Numbered from the stretch's first letter, positions 46,517 to 55,902 are shown. The stretch is DNA of 64,000 nt from Paucibacter sp. B2R-40 (GCF_025717555.1 NZ_JAJIRP010000009.1:124001-188000), one strand, 5' to 3'. Program-made: numbers and translations. Notes: generated by a model from the sequence alone, not told the origin.

Positions 46517-47152
46517 ATGAGTGCGACCCAGCCCCTTTTCTTGCCAAACGATGGCCAGCCGCGTTGCCTGTGGTGCGCCGCCGCAGCGGGCGATGCCGGC
46601 TATTTGCACTATCACGACAACGAGTGGGGCTTCCCTGTCGATGAGGACCGGCGCTTGTTTGAAAAGCTATGCCTTGAAGGCTTTCAGTCCGGGCTGTCTT
46701 GGCGCACGATTTTGAACAAGCGGGCCGCGTTTCGGGCCGCATTTGCCAATTTCGAGATCGAGCGCATGGCCCGGTTCGATGCCGCTGATATTGCCCGTTT
46801 GCTGCAGGATGCCGGCATCGTGCGGCATCGCGGCAAGATCGAGGCCGTCATCAATAACGCGCAACGCTGCCAGGAGTTGGTGGCCGAGCAAGGCAGCCTG
46901 GCGGCGTATATCTGGAGCTTTGAGCCGGCTGCGGCGGCCGCGCCGGTGATGGCAACCGAGTCGGAGGCCTCACGCGCGCTTTCCAAGGACTTGAAGCGGC
47001 GCGGTTGGAAGTTTGTCGGGCCCACCACCATGTATGCGTTCATGCAATCGATGGGCTTGTTCAACGACCATGCGCTGGGTTGCGTCACGCGCAGTCGGGT
47101 CGAGCAGGCGCGCCAGGGTTTTAAGCCGCCGAAGGTCGTTTTGCGGGCCTGA
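46517..47152 (+). CDS. tag: DNA-3-methyladenine glycosylase I
   Basis: A 211-residue Tag glycosylase that removes 3-methyladenine from alkylated DNA. Zinc-snap residues are visible: Cys in RCLWC, His in YHDNEWG, and the C-terminal His/Cys in FNDHALGC. Core motif 'LFEKLCLEGFQSGLSW' is present, as is 'RRGWKFVGPTTMYAFMQ'. Slightly longer than the E. coli enzyme by N- and C-terminal extensions. Confidence 0.95.
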   Translation: MSATQPLFLPNDGQPRCLWCAAAAGDAGYLHYHDNEWGFPVDEDRRLFEKLCLEGFQSGLSWRTILNKRAAFRAAFANFEIERMARFDAADIARLLQDAGIVRHRGKIEAVINNAQRCQELVAEQGSLAAYIWSFEPAAAAAPVMATESEASRALSKDLKRRGWKFVGPTTMYAFMQSMGLFNDHALGCVTRSRVEQARQGFKPPKVVLRA

Positions 47153-47173
47153 ACAGGCTGGGCCGCGCCTGCT

Positions 47174-48097
47174 TCACTCGCCATGGGGGCAGGCCAGGCG
47201 GTGCAGCACGCCATTGCTGGCAATCCGGTCACTGCTCGGGTGCAGCGCCTGGGGTTTGGTCCAGCTTGAGGGGGCGCAACTGATGAGCCCCAGGGGGCTG
47301 AGGCTCAAGGCCTCACCGCCCAGATTGGGGAGGTGGCCGCCCCAGGGCATTTCATCGCTGAGCCAGCGGCCTGCTACGAGGTGGCGGCCAAGCAGAGCCT
47401 CCACACGAAACTCTTCGGTGGCATGCCGGCCGGCTTTCACTTGCGCAGTCCAAGCGCTATTGCAGGGGGCCAAAACGGTGATGGGGCCGCCGCCGCTGAG
47501 CCAACTGCTCAGGCCGGTGCGGTGCAGCGCGCTGAGAAATTCGCTGTGCGCAGGGCTGTCGGCCAGCAGCTCCAAGAGGCCGCGCTCGGCGGGTCGCAGC
47601 ACGCGGTCGATCAAATGGGCGGCCGGAGTAAGCCCAGGTTGGGGGGCGAGTACACCGAGGATCTGGCCATGCCGGCCTTGAGCGTCGCGCAGGCGACCAT
47701 CCCCAAGCAGCTGCAAGATGCCTTGGCCCGCGGTGCGCAGCAGTGTGCCCGGCCGGGCTGAAGCCAGGGTCAGCCCATCCAGCAGCACATGGCCCAGCAA
47801 GATCTGGCGCAAGCGCGGCAGGTCCGCGCAGAGCTCGGGCCAGCTCAACTTCAGTTCATGCAGCAAGTCCATGAAGGCGCGGTCGCTGGGCACCAGCAGT
47901 GCAAGCGTGCCCGTGCTGTTCAGCAGGCTGCTGAGCCCGGCGGCTTGGAGGGCTTCGCGCCAGCAGCCATCGCCCAAGTCCAGCGCAGCCGGATGGCGCA
48001 GTGCGCGTGCGGGCATTTCCAGCAGATTTGCCGGCATGGGCCGCTGCAAGCGCTGTGCCGGCAAGGCTGAGTCTGTGGGTTTGAGCCAGTTCATCAT
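47174..48097 (-). CDS. two-repeat fasciclin (FAS1) domain protein without signal peptide
   Basis: 307 residues with two FAS1-like repeats. Repeat 1 (about 40-165) has 'LALLVPSDRAFMDLL' and 'LLGHVLLDG'; repeat 2 (about 170-305) has 'ITVLAPCNSAW', 'LLGRHLVAG' and a final 'NGVLHRL'. FAS1 domains usually act in adhesion outside the cell, but this N-terminus (MMNWLKPTDSALPAQRL) is not a signal peptide. It may be cytoplasmic, or mis-started. Divergent from the TetR gene across the operator array at 48177-48234. Confidence 0.75.
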   Translation of the reverse strand: MMNWLKPTDSALPAQRLQRPMPANLLEMPARALRHPAALDLGDGCWREALQAAGLSSLLNSTGTLALLVPSDRAFMDLLHELKLSWPELCADLPRLRQILLGHVLLDGLTLASARPGTLLRTAGQGILQLLGDGRLRDAQGRHGQILGVLAPQPGLTPAAHLIDRVLRPAERGLLELLADSPAHSEFLSALHRTGLSSWLSGGGPITVLAPCNSAWTAQVKAGRHATEEFRVEALLGRHLVAGRWLSDEMPWGGHLPNLGGEALSLSPLGLISCAPSSWTKPQALHPSSDRIASNGVLHRLACPHGE

Positions 48098-48176
48098 GGT
48101 GTGGGCGTGATGTTGGGATTTGAAGTAGGGCGAATTCGGTGGCGAAGCAGCTTGAATGAAGCGCTGGTCAAGAATG

Positions 48177-48234
48177 TGAACTAATCAGTTCAAATTGTCA
48201 ACTAAATGGTTCACTTGTGAATCAATTGGTGTCA
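48177..48234. promoter_or_regulatory. three tandem palindromic operators
   Basis: Copy 1 is a perfect palindrome, TGAACT-AATC-AGTTCA (48177-48192). Copy 2 (48198-48213) and copy 3 (48218-48234) are imperfect versions (TCAACT...GGTTCA; TGAATC...GTGTCA). The starts are 21 and 20 bases apart, two helical turns. They lie between the divergent fasciclin and TetR genes, so the TetR protein is the likely ligand and both genes are probable targets. Confidence 0.65.
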
Positions 48235-48273
48235 TTGGTAACTGGCTTGTCTTTTTTTGGCCGACCGGCGGCA

Positions 48274-48279
48274 TAGAAT
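48274..48279 (+). promoter_or_regulatory. candidate -10 element for leaderless tetR mRNA
   Basis: TAGAAT ends six bases before the ATG at 48286, and no Shine-Dalgarno is present between or before them. This layout places the transcript start at or next to the start codon, as in leaderless genes. No well-spaced -35 hexamer is clear; TTGTCT at 48248-48253 is 20 bases away. Confidence 0.4.
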
Positions 48280-48285
48280 CGCCGC

Positions 48286-48981
48286 ATGGCCAAACTCTCA
48301 TTCCGTGAACAGCAGTTGCAGGTGCGTGAAGACGCGATCGTGGCGTCGGTGAACCGATTGCTGGCCGAAAAGGGCTTCGATTTGATGACGGTGGACGAGG
48401 TGGTGGCCGATGTCGGCATTGCCAAAGCCAGCCTGTACAAGCATTTCACTTCCAAGGAAGAGCTGGCCGCTGCGGCCATGGTGCGGGTGTTGGAGCGGGC
48501 GCTGGCCGAGATGGCGCGCCTGCGTGAGCAGGCCCCTGATGCGAGCCCCTTGGTCCAGCTGCAGGCGGTGGCACGTTGGACCATGCGGGTGCAACTGGCG
48601 GGCGAGATGCCCTCGCTGCCGGCCCAGAATTCCAGCTTGCGCGCCGCCTTGCTGGCGCACAAGGTCTATCTGGACTTGTTGATGCGTCTGTCCGACGAGT
48701 TGGGCGAGTGGATCACAGCGGCGCAAACAGCCGGCGACTTGCGGCCCGATTTGCCGCCCGAGGTGGTGCTCTACACCTTGTTTGCGCGCGCCTGCGACCC
48801 GGTACTGGGTTTGCTCAAGGCCGGCGGCCAATACAGCGACGAGCAGATCATCGAGATCTTGCTGCTCAGCTGCTTTGGCGGCTTGGCGGCCCCGCAATCG
48901 GCACTCAAGCGCAAGCCCAGCAAGGGAGTGGTGCCGGCCCAAAAACAGACCCCGGCGAAGCGAAGTCGCGTCAGTCCTTAA
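48286..48981 (+). CDS. TetR family repressor
   Basis: 231 residues. The N-terminal helix-turn-helix is visible as '[27 protein letters not shown]', typical of TetR. The C-terminal ligand domain is all-helical, followed by a basic tail ([21 protein letters not shown]). It probably represses itself and the divergent fasciclin gene through the operator repeats. Ligand unknown. rpe begins 53 bases downstream. Confidence 0.9.
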   Translation: MAKLSFREQQLQVREDAIVASVNRLLAEKGFDLMTVDEVVADVGIAKASLYKHFTSKEELAAAAMVRVLERALAEMARLREQAPDASPLVQLQAVARWTMRVQLAGEMPSLPAQNSSLRAALLAHKVYLDLLMRLSDELGEWITAAQTAGDLRPDLPPEVVLYTLFARACDPVLGLLKAGGQYSDEQIIEILLLSCFGGLAAPQSALKRKPSKGVVPAQKQTPAKRSRVSP

Positions 48982-49034
48982 AATCCGCCATCGCCCAAAT
49001 CAAAGCGCAGGCCCGTCAGGCCTGCCATACCGCC

Positions 49035-49721
<687 letters not shown>

Positions 49722-49729
49722 ATAGCGCC

Positions 49730-50224
49730 ATGCCCTCGGTCCTGTTTGTCTGCACCGCCAATATCTGCCGCTCACCGATGGCCGAGGTGCTGCTGAAGGC
49801 GCGCCGCGCCGGCTTTGGCGCAGGGGCTGCCGATGCCTTCAAGCAAGTGGCCTCGGCCGGCGCGCGCGCCGCACCCAGGGGCGAGCCCATCGATGCGCGC
49901 GCTGCGGCGGCTTTGCAGCGAGCCAATTTGCAGCTCGAGAAGAAGTGGCGCTCGCAGCGGGTTGAGGATGATCATTTTGATCGTTATGATTTGATCCTGG
50001 CGATGGAGGCCGACAACCTGAAACACTTGCGCCAGCAATGCCCACCGGCGCAGCAGTCTCGGCTGCACTTGCTGCTGGACTTTGTGCCGGGCATGGCCGG
50101 TCAGGATGTACCCGACCCCTACTTTGGCCCGGCGGCGGGCTTCGATCATGTGCTCGCCTTGCTGGAGCGCGGCGTGGCGGGCTTGGCGCTGGCTTGGCGC
50201 GAAGGGCGATTGCTGCCGTCTTGA
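49730..50224 (+). CDS. low-molecular-weight protein-tyrosine phosphatase
   Basis: A 164-residue LMW-PTP with the catalytic Cys-x5-Arg loop at the N-terminus (VCTANICRSPMAE) and the general-acid Asp in 'VPDPYFG'. It hydrolyses phosphotyrosine proteins or small phospho-compounds, often linked to exopolysaccharide control. No tyrosine kinase is in the window. The last 79 bases overlap the convergent DUF2917 gene. Confidence 0.93.
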   Translation: MPSVLFVCTANICRSPMAEVLLKARRAGFGAGAADAFKQVASAGARAAPRGEPIDARAAAALQRANLQLEKKWRSQRVEDDHFDRYDLILAMEADNLKHLRQQCPPAQQSRLHLLLDFVPGMAGQDVPDPYFGPAAGFDHVLALLERGVAGLALAWREGRLLPS

Positions 50225-50529
50225 ACGGGGGTCGGCAGACGATGATGACGCATGCGCAGTGATGGCGCAGGCTGCTGCGGCGGGCCGAAAGCGCCCAAGC
50301 GGTAGTTGCCCGGCGCTCGCAGCAGCGCCTGCGCGCCGGGCTGCAAGATGGTGTCCTCGAGGTGCCCATCTCGCGTCAACCACAGGCTGCCCTGGATCAC
50401 ATGCACCAGCAAGGTTTGGCCAGCGTGCAGTTTCAGTTGCTGACGGGTGGCGTCAGCCGGCAAGTCGAGTTGGGTGCGCCGCGAACCCGGCAGCGCGGTG
50501 ATGTTGGTTCGGGTGATTGGGCTGTCCAT
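50146..50529 (-). CDS. DUF2917 protein
   Basis: About 127 residues from ATG 50529 (GTG 50559 is an alternative). The core 'LKLHAGQTLLVHVIQGSLWLTRDGHLEDTILQPGAQ' matches the DUF2917 beta-barrel family common in Burkholderiales. The Ser/Arg-rich C-terminal tail is unusual because it lies in the region overlapping the LMW-PTP 3' end on the other strand. The tail may be translated from that overlap only by chance. Role unknown. Confidence 0.72.
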   Translation of the reverse strand: MDSPITRTNITALPGSRRTQLDLPADATRQQLKLHAGQTLLVHVIQGSLWLTRDGHLEDTILQPGAQALLRAPGNYRLGAFGPPQQPAPSLRMRHHRLPTPVQDGSNRPSRQASAKPATPRSSKAST

Positions 50530-50883
50530 GACCCACACTTTGCGGCCTTTGTGGTGCACAGCCAGCCAAGGCCACCTCTCTCAGTGACCCAGGCGGTGGC
50601 CTTGTACGAGGCTTGCACGGCAGAAAAGATCCGAATGGCACCGGGTTCAATGGTCAGCGCCAGCGCGCGTTTTCGGCATGGCCTCAGGCTCAGTGTGGGT
50701 GGGCGCTGGAGCAGCGAGCGCCCGCAAGCCATGTGCCGAATCGGCGTCTTGGCCACACAGATGTTGGACGTGGCCTTGGGCAGCCGCGCAGCCCAAGGCC
50801 GGCTCAGGCTTGCAGCCCGCGCTCGGCCGCAGGCCTCACCCCTTCGCAGGCAAAGTCAGGCCTCAGGCCTGACTATGTCCGGC
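50530..50883. other. gene-free gap with two perfect inverted repeats
   Basis: No supported gene. GGCCTTGGGC (50772-50781) pairs perfectly with GCCCAAGGCC (50791-50800). AGTCAGGCCT (50854-50863) pairs perfectly with AGGCCTGACT (50865-50874), just after the yjdM stop on the minus strand. The rest is GC-rich and low in information. Confidence 0.6.
50854..50874 (-). terminator. probable terminator of yjdM
   Basis: A perfect 10-base inverted repeat with a single-base loop lies 10 bases after the yjdM stop on the minus strand and is followed by TTTGCC. The short T-run makes it a weak or hairpin-driven terminator. Confidence 0.55.
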
Positions 50884-51225
50884 TCAGGCTTTCTTCAGAA
50901 ACTCCGACTTCAGCATCAGGCTGACACCGTCGATCTTGCAATCGACGTCGTGATCACCGTCCACCAAGCGGATGCCCTTGGCCTTGGCGCCCTTCTTGAG
51001 TGTGATGGATGAGCCCTTGACCTTCAGGTCCTTGACCAAGATGACCGAGTCGCCGTCGACCAGGATTTGGCCATTGGCGTCGCGCACGACCTTGGCGGTC
51101 TCATCAGCCGGGGCGGCCTCGGCCGCATCGTTCCACTCATGGCCGCAGTCGGGGCAGATATTCATCTCGCCATCGCGGTAGGTGTTCTCAAGTGTGCAGA
51201 CAGGGCAGGCGGATGGCGTGGACAT
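50884..51225 (-). CDS. yjdM: zinc-ribbon YjdM/PhnA family protein
   Basis: 113 residues from ATG 51225. The zinc ribbon CPVC...CPDC lies at the N-terminus, then a linker, then the PhnA domain: '[50 protein letters not shown]'. The family, once called PhnA, is not needed for phosphonate use; its role is unclear. Followed by the terminator hairpin at 50854-50874. Confidence 0.93.
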   Translation of the reverse strand: MSTPSACPVCTLENTYRDGEMNICPDCGHEWNDAAEAAPADETAKVVRDANGQILVDGDSVILVKDLKVKGSSITLKKGAKAKGIRLVDGDHDVDCKIDGVSLMLKSEFLKKA

Positions 51226-51299
51226 GGTCAAGGTTCGGAACAAGATGCGGGGCATCTAATGTACGCGAGGCCGGGTCTGGCGCACGGGTGGAGATGCCG

Positions 51300-51321
51300 T
51301 TAGGCACAAGTTAGGCACAAG
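51300..51321. repeat. TTAGGCACAAG direct repeat, two copies
   Basis: The 11-base unit occurs twice in perfect tandem in the divergent gap between yjdM and the methyltransferase gene, 64 bases before the methyltransferase ATG. It could be a regulator site or a recent slippage product. Confidence 0.55.
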
Positions 51322-51384
51322 TCACCGACAAGCGTCATACTGCGGCTGGCAAAAATTCTGCAAATAAACAGTCGGAGCATCACC

Positions 51385-52248
51385 ATGACCTTCTTGATGA
51401 AAACGAGCCGCAACAGGACTTCGGGCCTGGCTGTCGCTTGCTGGGCCCTTGCGGCTTTGAGCTTGACCGCGCCAGCGCAGGCTGCAGCGGCAGAGCCGGT
51501 GGACCAAGCGCTGAAGGCGGCGATCGCAGCCTCGCACCGTACGCCCGCCAATGTGGCCCGTGACCCCGCCCGCCACCCCTACGAGACATTGACCTTCTTT
51601 GGCATCAAGCCAAGCTACACGGTGGTCGAGTTGTCTCCCGGCGGCGGCTGGTACACCGAGATCTTGGCTCCCTATTTGCGCGACAAGGGGCAGCTGATTC
51701 TGGCCGGTGACGACCCCAACTCTGAGACGGCCTACTTCCAGCGCAGTGCCGCCCGCATGAAAGAAAAGTTGGCGGCCCTGCCGGCCGTCTATGACAAGGC
51801 GCAGGTGACGGTGTTCGCGGCCGGCACGGGCAAGCTGGATTACGCCAAGCCGGGCTCGGCCGACCTGGTGCTGACCTTCCGCAATGTGCACAACTGGATT
51901 GGCACAGGCGAGGAGAAGGCGCAGGCCGTGTTCAAAAGTGCCTACACGGCGCTCAAGCCCGGCGGCACTTTTGGCGTGGTCGAGCATCGCCGCCCTGCCT
52001 CGGTCAAGCAGGACGAAAAGGCCGAGAGCGGCTATGTGCACCAGGCCTACGTGATCCGCATGGCTGAAAGTGCCGGCTTCAAGCTGGTGGCCAGCTCCGA
52101 GGTCAATGCCAACCCCAAGGACACGGCCGACCATGAAGGTGGTGTTTGGTCCCTGCCTCCGACCTACGGGCTGAAGGACAAGGACCGCGCGAAGTTCGAG
52201 GCGATCGGCGAAAGCGACCGCATGACACTGAAGTTCGTCAAACCCTGA
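51385..52248 (+). CDS. exported class I SAM-dependent methyltransferase-like protein
   Basis: 287 residues. The N-terminal signal peptide (helix then 'APAQAAAAEP') is followed by a methyltransferase-like domain of the COG4798 type: 'VVELSPGGGWYTEILAPYL' (motif I-like), 'DLVLTFRNVHNW' and 'LKPGGTFGVVEHR'. Such signal-peptide-bearing versions occur in Proteobacteria, but SAM is not expected in the periplasm, so the enzyme activity is doubtful or uses another ligand (inference). Confidence 0.82.
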   Translation: MTFLMKTSRNRTSGLAVACWALAALSLTAPAQAAAAEPVDQALKAAIAASHRTPANVARDPARHPYETLTFFGIKPSYTVVELSPGGGWYTEILAPYLRDKGQLILAGDDPNSETAYFQRSAARMKEKLAALPAVYDKAQVTVFAAGTGKLDYAKPGSADLVLTFRNVHNWIGTGEEKAQAVFKSAYTALKPGGTFGVVEHRRPASVKQDEKAESGYVHQAYVIRMAESAGFKLVASSEVNANPKDTADHEGGVWSLPPTYGLKDKDRAKFEAIGESDRMTLKFVKP

Positions 52249-52258
52249 GTTCACGCGG

Positions 52259-53146
52259 ATGAGCCGGCCCTTGTCGACCCGCCGCATCGCCTTCATCGGC
52301 GCTGGTCGCCTGGGCCAGACTTTGGCTCGTGCCTTCAGCACTGAGGGTTTGAGCGTGGTCGCCGTTGCCAGCCGCAGCGCCGGTTCGGCCAAAGCCCTGG
52401 CCGCCCAACTGCCCGACTGCCGGGCAATGACGGCGGCCGAGGCGGTGGCGGCAGCGGATCTGATTTTCCTCACGGTGCCCGATGATGGGATCGCTTCGTT
52501 GGCTGCCGCGCTGCCTTGGGTGCCCGGTCAATGCGCGGTGCATTGCAGCGGTGCGACCGAGTTGACGGCGCTGGCCGCAGCCGCTGCGGCGGGTGCGCAA
52601 ATCGGCGGCTTTCATCCGTTGCAGATATTTTCAGACCCGGCGCGGGCGATCGGCTTACTGGCCGGCAGTGCGGTGGCGATCGAGGTTAGCGCCGCCTCTC
52701 AAGCCTTGTTGACCGACTTGCAGGAGGTGGCCAGTCTGTTGCAGATGAGGCCGCTGCACTTGCAGCCCGGCACGCGCGCGGCCTATCACGGCGCGGCCAG
52801 TTTTGCGGCCAGCTTTTTATTGTCAATGCTGGATGAGGCGACGCAGGTCTGGGGGCAGATCGGCTTGCCACCCGAGGCCGCGCTACAAGCGCTGCTGCCT
52901 TTGGCGCGCGGCACCTTGGATGCGGCCGCTGCGCGTGGACTTGCCGGCGCCTTGTCCGGCCCGATTTCGCGCGGCGATCATGGTGTGGTGGCTGCGCATT
53001 TGCAGGCCTTCGACCGGCTTGGCGGCCGACATGGCGATTTTTACCGCGACTTGGCCCGACGCCAACTCGGCTTGGCGCGCGCGAGCGGACGTCTGGACGA
53101 AGCCGCTTTGCAGCGCTTGGCCGCGCTTCTAGAATCCAGGCCATGA
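52259..53146 (+). CDS. Rossmann-like/DUF2520 protein
   Basis: 295 residues. The N-terminal Rossmann segment (RRIAFIGAGRLGQTLARAF) resembles 6-phosphogluconate/pyrroline-carboxylate-reductase-like proteins; the C-terminal half is DUF2520 ('GGFHPLQIF', 'YHGAASFAASFLLSML', 'LSGPISRGDHGVV'). It probably is a small NAD(P)-dependent oxidoreductase; substrate unknown. The start follows the methyltransferase stop by 10 bases and its end overlaps the diguanylate cyclase by ATGA. Confidence 0.88.
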   Translation: MSRPLSTRRIAFIGAGRLGQTLARAFSTEGLSVVAVASRSAGSAKALAAQLPDCRAMTAAEAVAAADLIFLTVPDDGIASLAAALPWVPGQCAVHCSGATELTALAAAAAAGAQIGGFHPLQIFSDPARAIGLLAGSAVAIEVSAASQALLTDLQEVASLLQMRPLHLQPGTRAAYHGAASFAASFLLSMLDEATQVWGQIGLPPEAALQALLPLARGTLDAAAARGLAGALSGPISRGDHGVVAAHLQAFDRLGGRHGDFYRDLARRQLGLARASGRLDEAALQRLAALLESRP

Positions 53147-54354
53147 ATCTGGATCCCGCGACGCTCTACCTGGTGCTGACCGTGGTCGGCCTCTTGATGG
53201 CGTTCTGGGTTTGTTTCATGGCCTGGGGACAGCCTCTGGGGCACGCACTTTGGGCCTGGGCGCTGGCGCTGCTGGCTTATACGGCCAGCCACGTGGTTTT
53301 CGGCTTGCAAGCGGTGTTGCCGGAAATGGTTTTTCTGCTGGGCGGCAGCACGGCCTACGCCGTCGCCTTGGTCTTGATGTTGCAGGCGGTGCGGCGCTTC
53401 CAAGGCATTGAACATGCCGGGCGTTGGTACCTGGCGCCCTTGCTGCTGATTCCGCTGTTGTATGTCTCGCTGGCCGAGTACAGCACGATACGCGTGGTCA
53501 GCTCCTCCTTGGTCTATGTCTGGCAGATCGGGTTGATCATGGCTGCCTTGCTGGACCCCAGCCAGCCCCAGCATGGTCGCGGGCGCTACATCTTGGTCGG
53601 CGCATTTGGCGCCATGCTGCTGATGCTGTTGGCGCGCGCCGTGTCGGCGGCTTTTGGTTTGATAGACACCCATAACCTGAGTGCCAGCAGCCGCAACCTC
53701 GGGCCGGTGTTCCTGGTCTCACTGTGCGCGGTCTTGAGCATCACGCTGGGTTTTGTCTATATGACCATGGAGCGGGCCGAGCGGCGCAATTTTGAGCTGG
53801 CGATGAAGGATATGTTGACCGGGCTGGCCAACCGGCGCGCGATCAACGACCAGTTGGCAGTGACAGTGGCGCGGGCGCAGCGCCAGGGGCAGTACCTGAG
53901 TGTGCTGATGCTGGATATTGACCACTTCAAACGGGTCAATGACAACTACGGCCATCAAGCCGGCGATGTAGTTTTGCGCAGTGTGGCGCAGGCTTTGCAG
54001 AGTCGCTTGCGAGCTCAGGATCAGATCGGACGCTTCGGCGGCGAGGAGTTCTTGGCTATCTTGCCCGACACCAGTTTGGATGGTGCGCTGGTGCTGGCCG
54101 AAGCCTTGCGCGCGGCCGTCGAGGCGAGCCCAACGCAATGGGGTGCGCACCGCATCGCCACCACCATCAGCATCGGCGTGCGCGGCGGCGCGATCACCGG
54201 CGGCGACACGGCAGACAGCTTGGTGGCGGCCGCCGATGCCGCGCTCTACCGGGCCAAGCAAGGCGGGCGTAACCGGGTCGAGGTCGGCCTGGCGACGACG
54301 CCTGTGTCTGCCCTTGGGTCAGCATCACCAAGCGTCGTAGCCGGCGCGATCTGA
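53143..54354 (+). CDS. membrane diguanylate cyclase
   Basis: 403 residues: six or seven hydrophobic helices in the first about 210 residues, then a GGDEF domain with active GGEEF motif ('RFGGEEFLAIL') and typical 'DMLTGLANRRAIND', 'MLDIDHFKRVNDNYGH'. The RxxD inhibitory site upstream of GGEEF is present as Arg-Ala-Gln-Asp in 'RLRAQDQ', by position. Synthesises c-di-GMP at the inner membrane. In operon with DUF2520 and CBS genes. Confidence 0.93.
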   Translation: MNLDPATLYLVLTVVGLLMAFWVCFMAWGQPLGHALWAWALALLAYTASHVVFGLQAVLPEMVFLLGGSTAYAVALVLMLQAVRRFQGIEHAGRWYLAPLLLIPLLYVSLAEYSTIRVVSSSLVYVWQIGLIMAALLDPSQPQHGRGRYILVGAFGAMLLMLLARAVSAAFGLIDTHNLSASSRNLGPVFLVSLCAVLSITLGFVYMTMERAERRNFELAMKDMLTGLANRRAINDQLAVTVARAQRQGQYLSVLMLDIDHFKRVNDNYGHQAGDVVLRSVAQALQSRLRAQDQIGRFGGEEFLAILPDTSLDGALVLAEALRAAVEASPTQWGAHRIATTISIGVRGGAITGGDTADSLVAAADAALYRAKQGGRNRVEVGLATTPVSALGSASPSVVAGAI

Positions 54355-54359
54355 GCACT

Positions 54360-55055
54360 ATGTTTACCGTCTACGGCCTCAATGGGCGCATCTTCAGCGG
54401 CAGGATGGAAGGGCTGCGCGAACTCAGTGCGGTGCAGTCGGTCGCGCGCGTCAGGGCAGTCGAGGCCGCCACGCGCCGCGGCGATGATGGTTTGGCCGGC
54501 GTGATCTTGGCCGGGCCGGCACCCGACACGACCTTGGCTGCATTGGGGGGAGCCGAGCCGCCGCCGCGTGCCGCCGTCGCCGCCTATGCACAGGCGCAGG
54601 CACTCGGCACACATGCAGGGTCCGAGCGGCATGTGTTGAGTTTGGTCGAGCAGTTGATGAGTCTGGACCTGCACACCGTGCCGCTGGCCTCGACCGTGGC
54701 GCAGGGCTTGGCCATACTCAGCCAAGCGCGCGTGGGTCAGGCGCCGGTGGTGAATGAGCAGGGCCGCTTGGTTGGCTTGCTGCTCCGGGCCGATTTGCTG
54801 CCCGGGCCCGCTAACTTTCAAGATGCGCAGGCCTGGAGCGAATGGTTGGCCGCGCCGGTGGCTGCCGTGATGTGGAGCCCGGTGCCGGCGGCTCGGCCCG
54901 ACACGCCGATTCGAGAAGTCGCGCAAGCCTTGCTTGAGCTGCGCTTGCCGGGCTTGCCGGTGGTGGACGATCGCGGCGATATGTTGGGCTTTTTATCCCG
55001 CACCGACATCTTGCGGGCACTCACGCGTGAGGCGCCCTTGAATCTCTGGAGTTGA
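54360..55055 (+). CDS. CBS-domain protein
   Basis: 231 residues. The N-terminal about 90 residues are a short region without a recognised fold, followed by two CBS motifs (about 98-150 and 165-230): 'VPLASTVAQGLAILSQARVGQAPVVNEQGRLVGLLLR' and 'PDTPIREVAQALLELRLPGLPVVDDRGDMLGFLSRTDIL'. A Bateman module binds adenosine-type ligands (family knowledge). Starts six bases after the diguanylate cyclase; possibly a nucleotide-sensing partner for it. Confidence 0.9.
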   Translation: MFTVYGLNGRIFSGRMEGLRELSAVQSVARVRAVEAATRRGDDGLAGVILAGPAPDTTLAALGGAEPPPRAAVAAYAQAQALGTHAGSERHVLSLVEQLMSLDLHTVPLASTVAQGLAILSQARVGQAPVVNEQGRLVGLLLRADLLPGPANFQDAQAWSEWLAAPVAAVMWSPVPAARPDTPIREVAQALLELRLPGLPVVDDRGDMLGFLSRTDILRALTREAPLNLWS

Positions 55056-55065
55056 GGCGCCTCGT

Positions 55066-55902
55066 CTATTGCCAGTTCAGCGGATTGACGCGGTAGTAGT
55101 CGCAAAGCAAGCCATACAGTGCTGGATGCTGCTGGGCCAGCGCCAGCGGCCGCTCATAAAACAACTCGCTGCTGACGGCAAAAAACTCCGCCGGGTCGGT
55201 TGCGCCGTAAGGGTCAATCAGGCCTGTTTCGCCCATCGACAGCCGAGCGCGCAAGGCGTCGTATTCGTTTTGCATCACCGTTGACCAAACCCGGTAGGCT
55301 TGGCGGCTGGCCAGTTCGGGCGCGCCATTGGCATGCCCTTTGGCCTGGTCGAGTTGATGCGCGAATTCATGGATGACGACATTGTGACCATCATCCGGGT
55401 CGGCGGCCCCCGCTTGCACATCGGTCCAGGACAGCAAGACCTGACCCTGTGCCCAGCTCTCGCCGGCCAACGCGCGGCGCTGCTCCATCTGCACACCGCC
55501 CGCTTGATTGACCGGGCGGTCCACCACAAAGGCGCCGGGGTAGAGCAGGATCTGCTTGAGCTGCGGGTAGTAGCCGCGGCGCGCACCCAAGAGCGGCAAA
55601 CAGGCTTGCGCGGCAATGCTGACGCGCATCTCATCCGTCACCGTCAGGCCGCCGCAGCCGAGGATAGGTTTCTCGGCCAAAAACACCTGAATGTCCTGCT
55701 TCAGCCGCATTTGCAGATCGGCGGGCAGGCGCTGCACCAGGGGCACGCGGCGTCGCAGGATGCGCCGCCAAGCCTGCGGGAAGGGCTGCTCGCGCAGCTT
55801 TTGCCGGCGCCTGCGCTGCAGCAGCGGGCCACCGGCCAGCCAGGCAATCAGGCCCAGGCCAAAGGCGATGGTAAGCAGCAGAGGCAGGGCGTTGATGTCC
55901 AT
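55066..55902 (-). CDS. mtfA: MtfA zinc peptidase
   Basis: 278 residues from ATG 55902. A membrane helix at about 7-25 is followed by the MtfA peptidase domain with zinc motif HEFAH ('VIHEFAHQLDQ') and the downstream Glu in 'DPAEFFAVSSELFYERP'. In enterics MtfA binds Mlc and cleaves peptides in the cytoplasm; this longer version is membrane-anchored. Convergent with the CBS gene, ten bases apart. Confidence 0.9.
   Translation of the reverse strand: MDINALPLLLTIAFGLGLIAWLAGGPLLQRRRRQKLREQPFPQAWRRILRRRVPLVQRLPADLQMRLKQDIQVFLAEKPILGCGGLTVTDEMRVSIAAQACLPLLGARRGYYPQLKQILLYPGAFVVDRPVNQAGGVQMEQRRALAGESWAQGQVLLSWTDVQAGAADPDDGHNVVIHEFAHQLDQAKGHANGAPELASRQAYRVWSTVMQNEYDALRARLSMGETGLIDPYGATDPAEFFAVSSELFYERPLALAQQHPALYGLLCDYYRVNPLNWQ

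Noticed and set aside
50433-50756. Minus-strand open frame overlapping the 5' end of DUF2917
   Set aside because: No start signal and it overlaps a recognised family gene in another frame.
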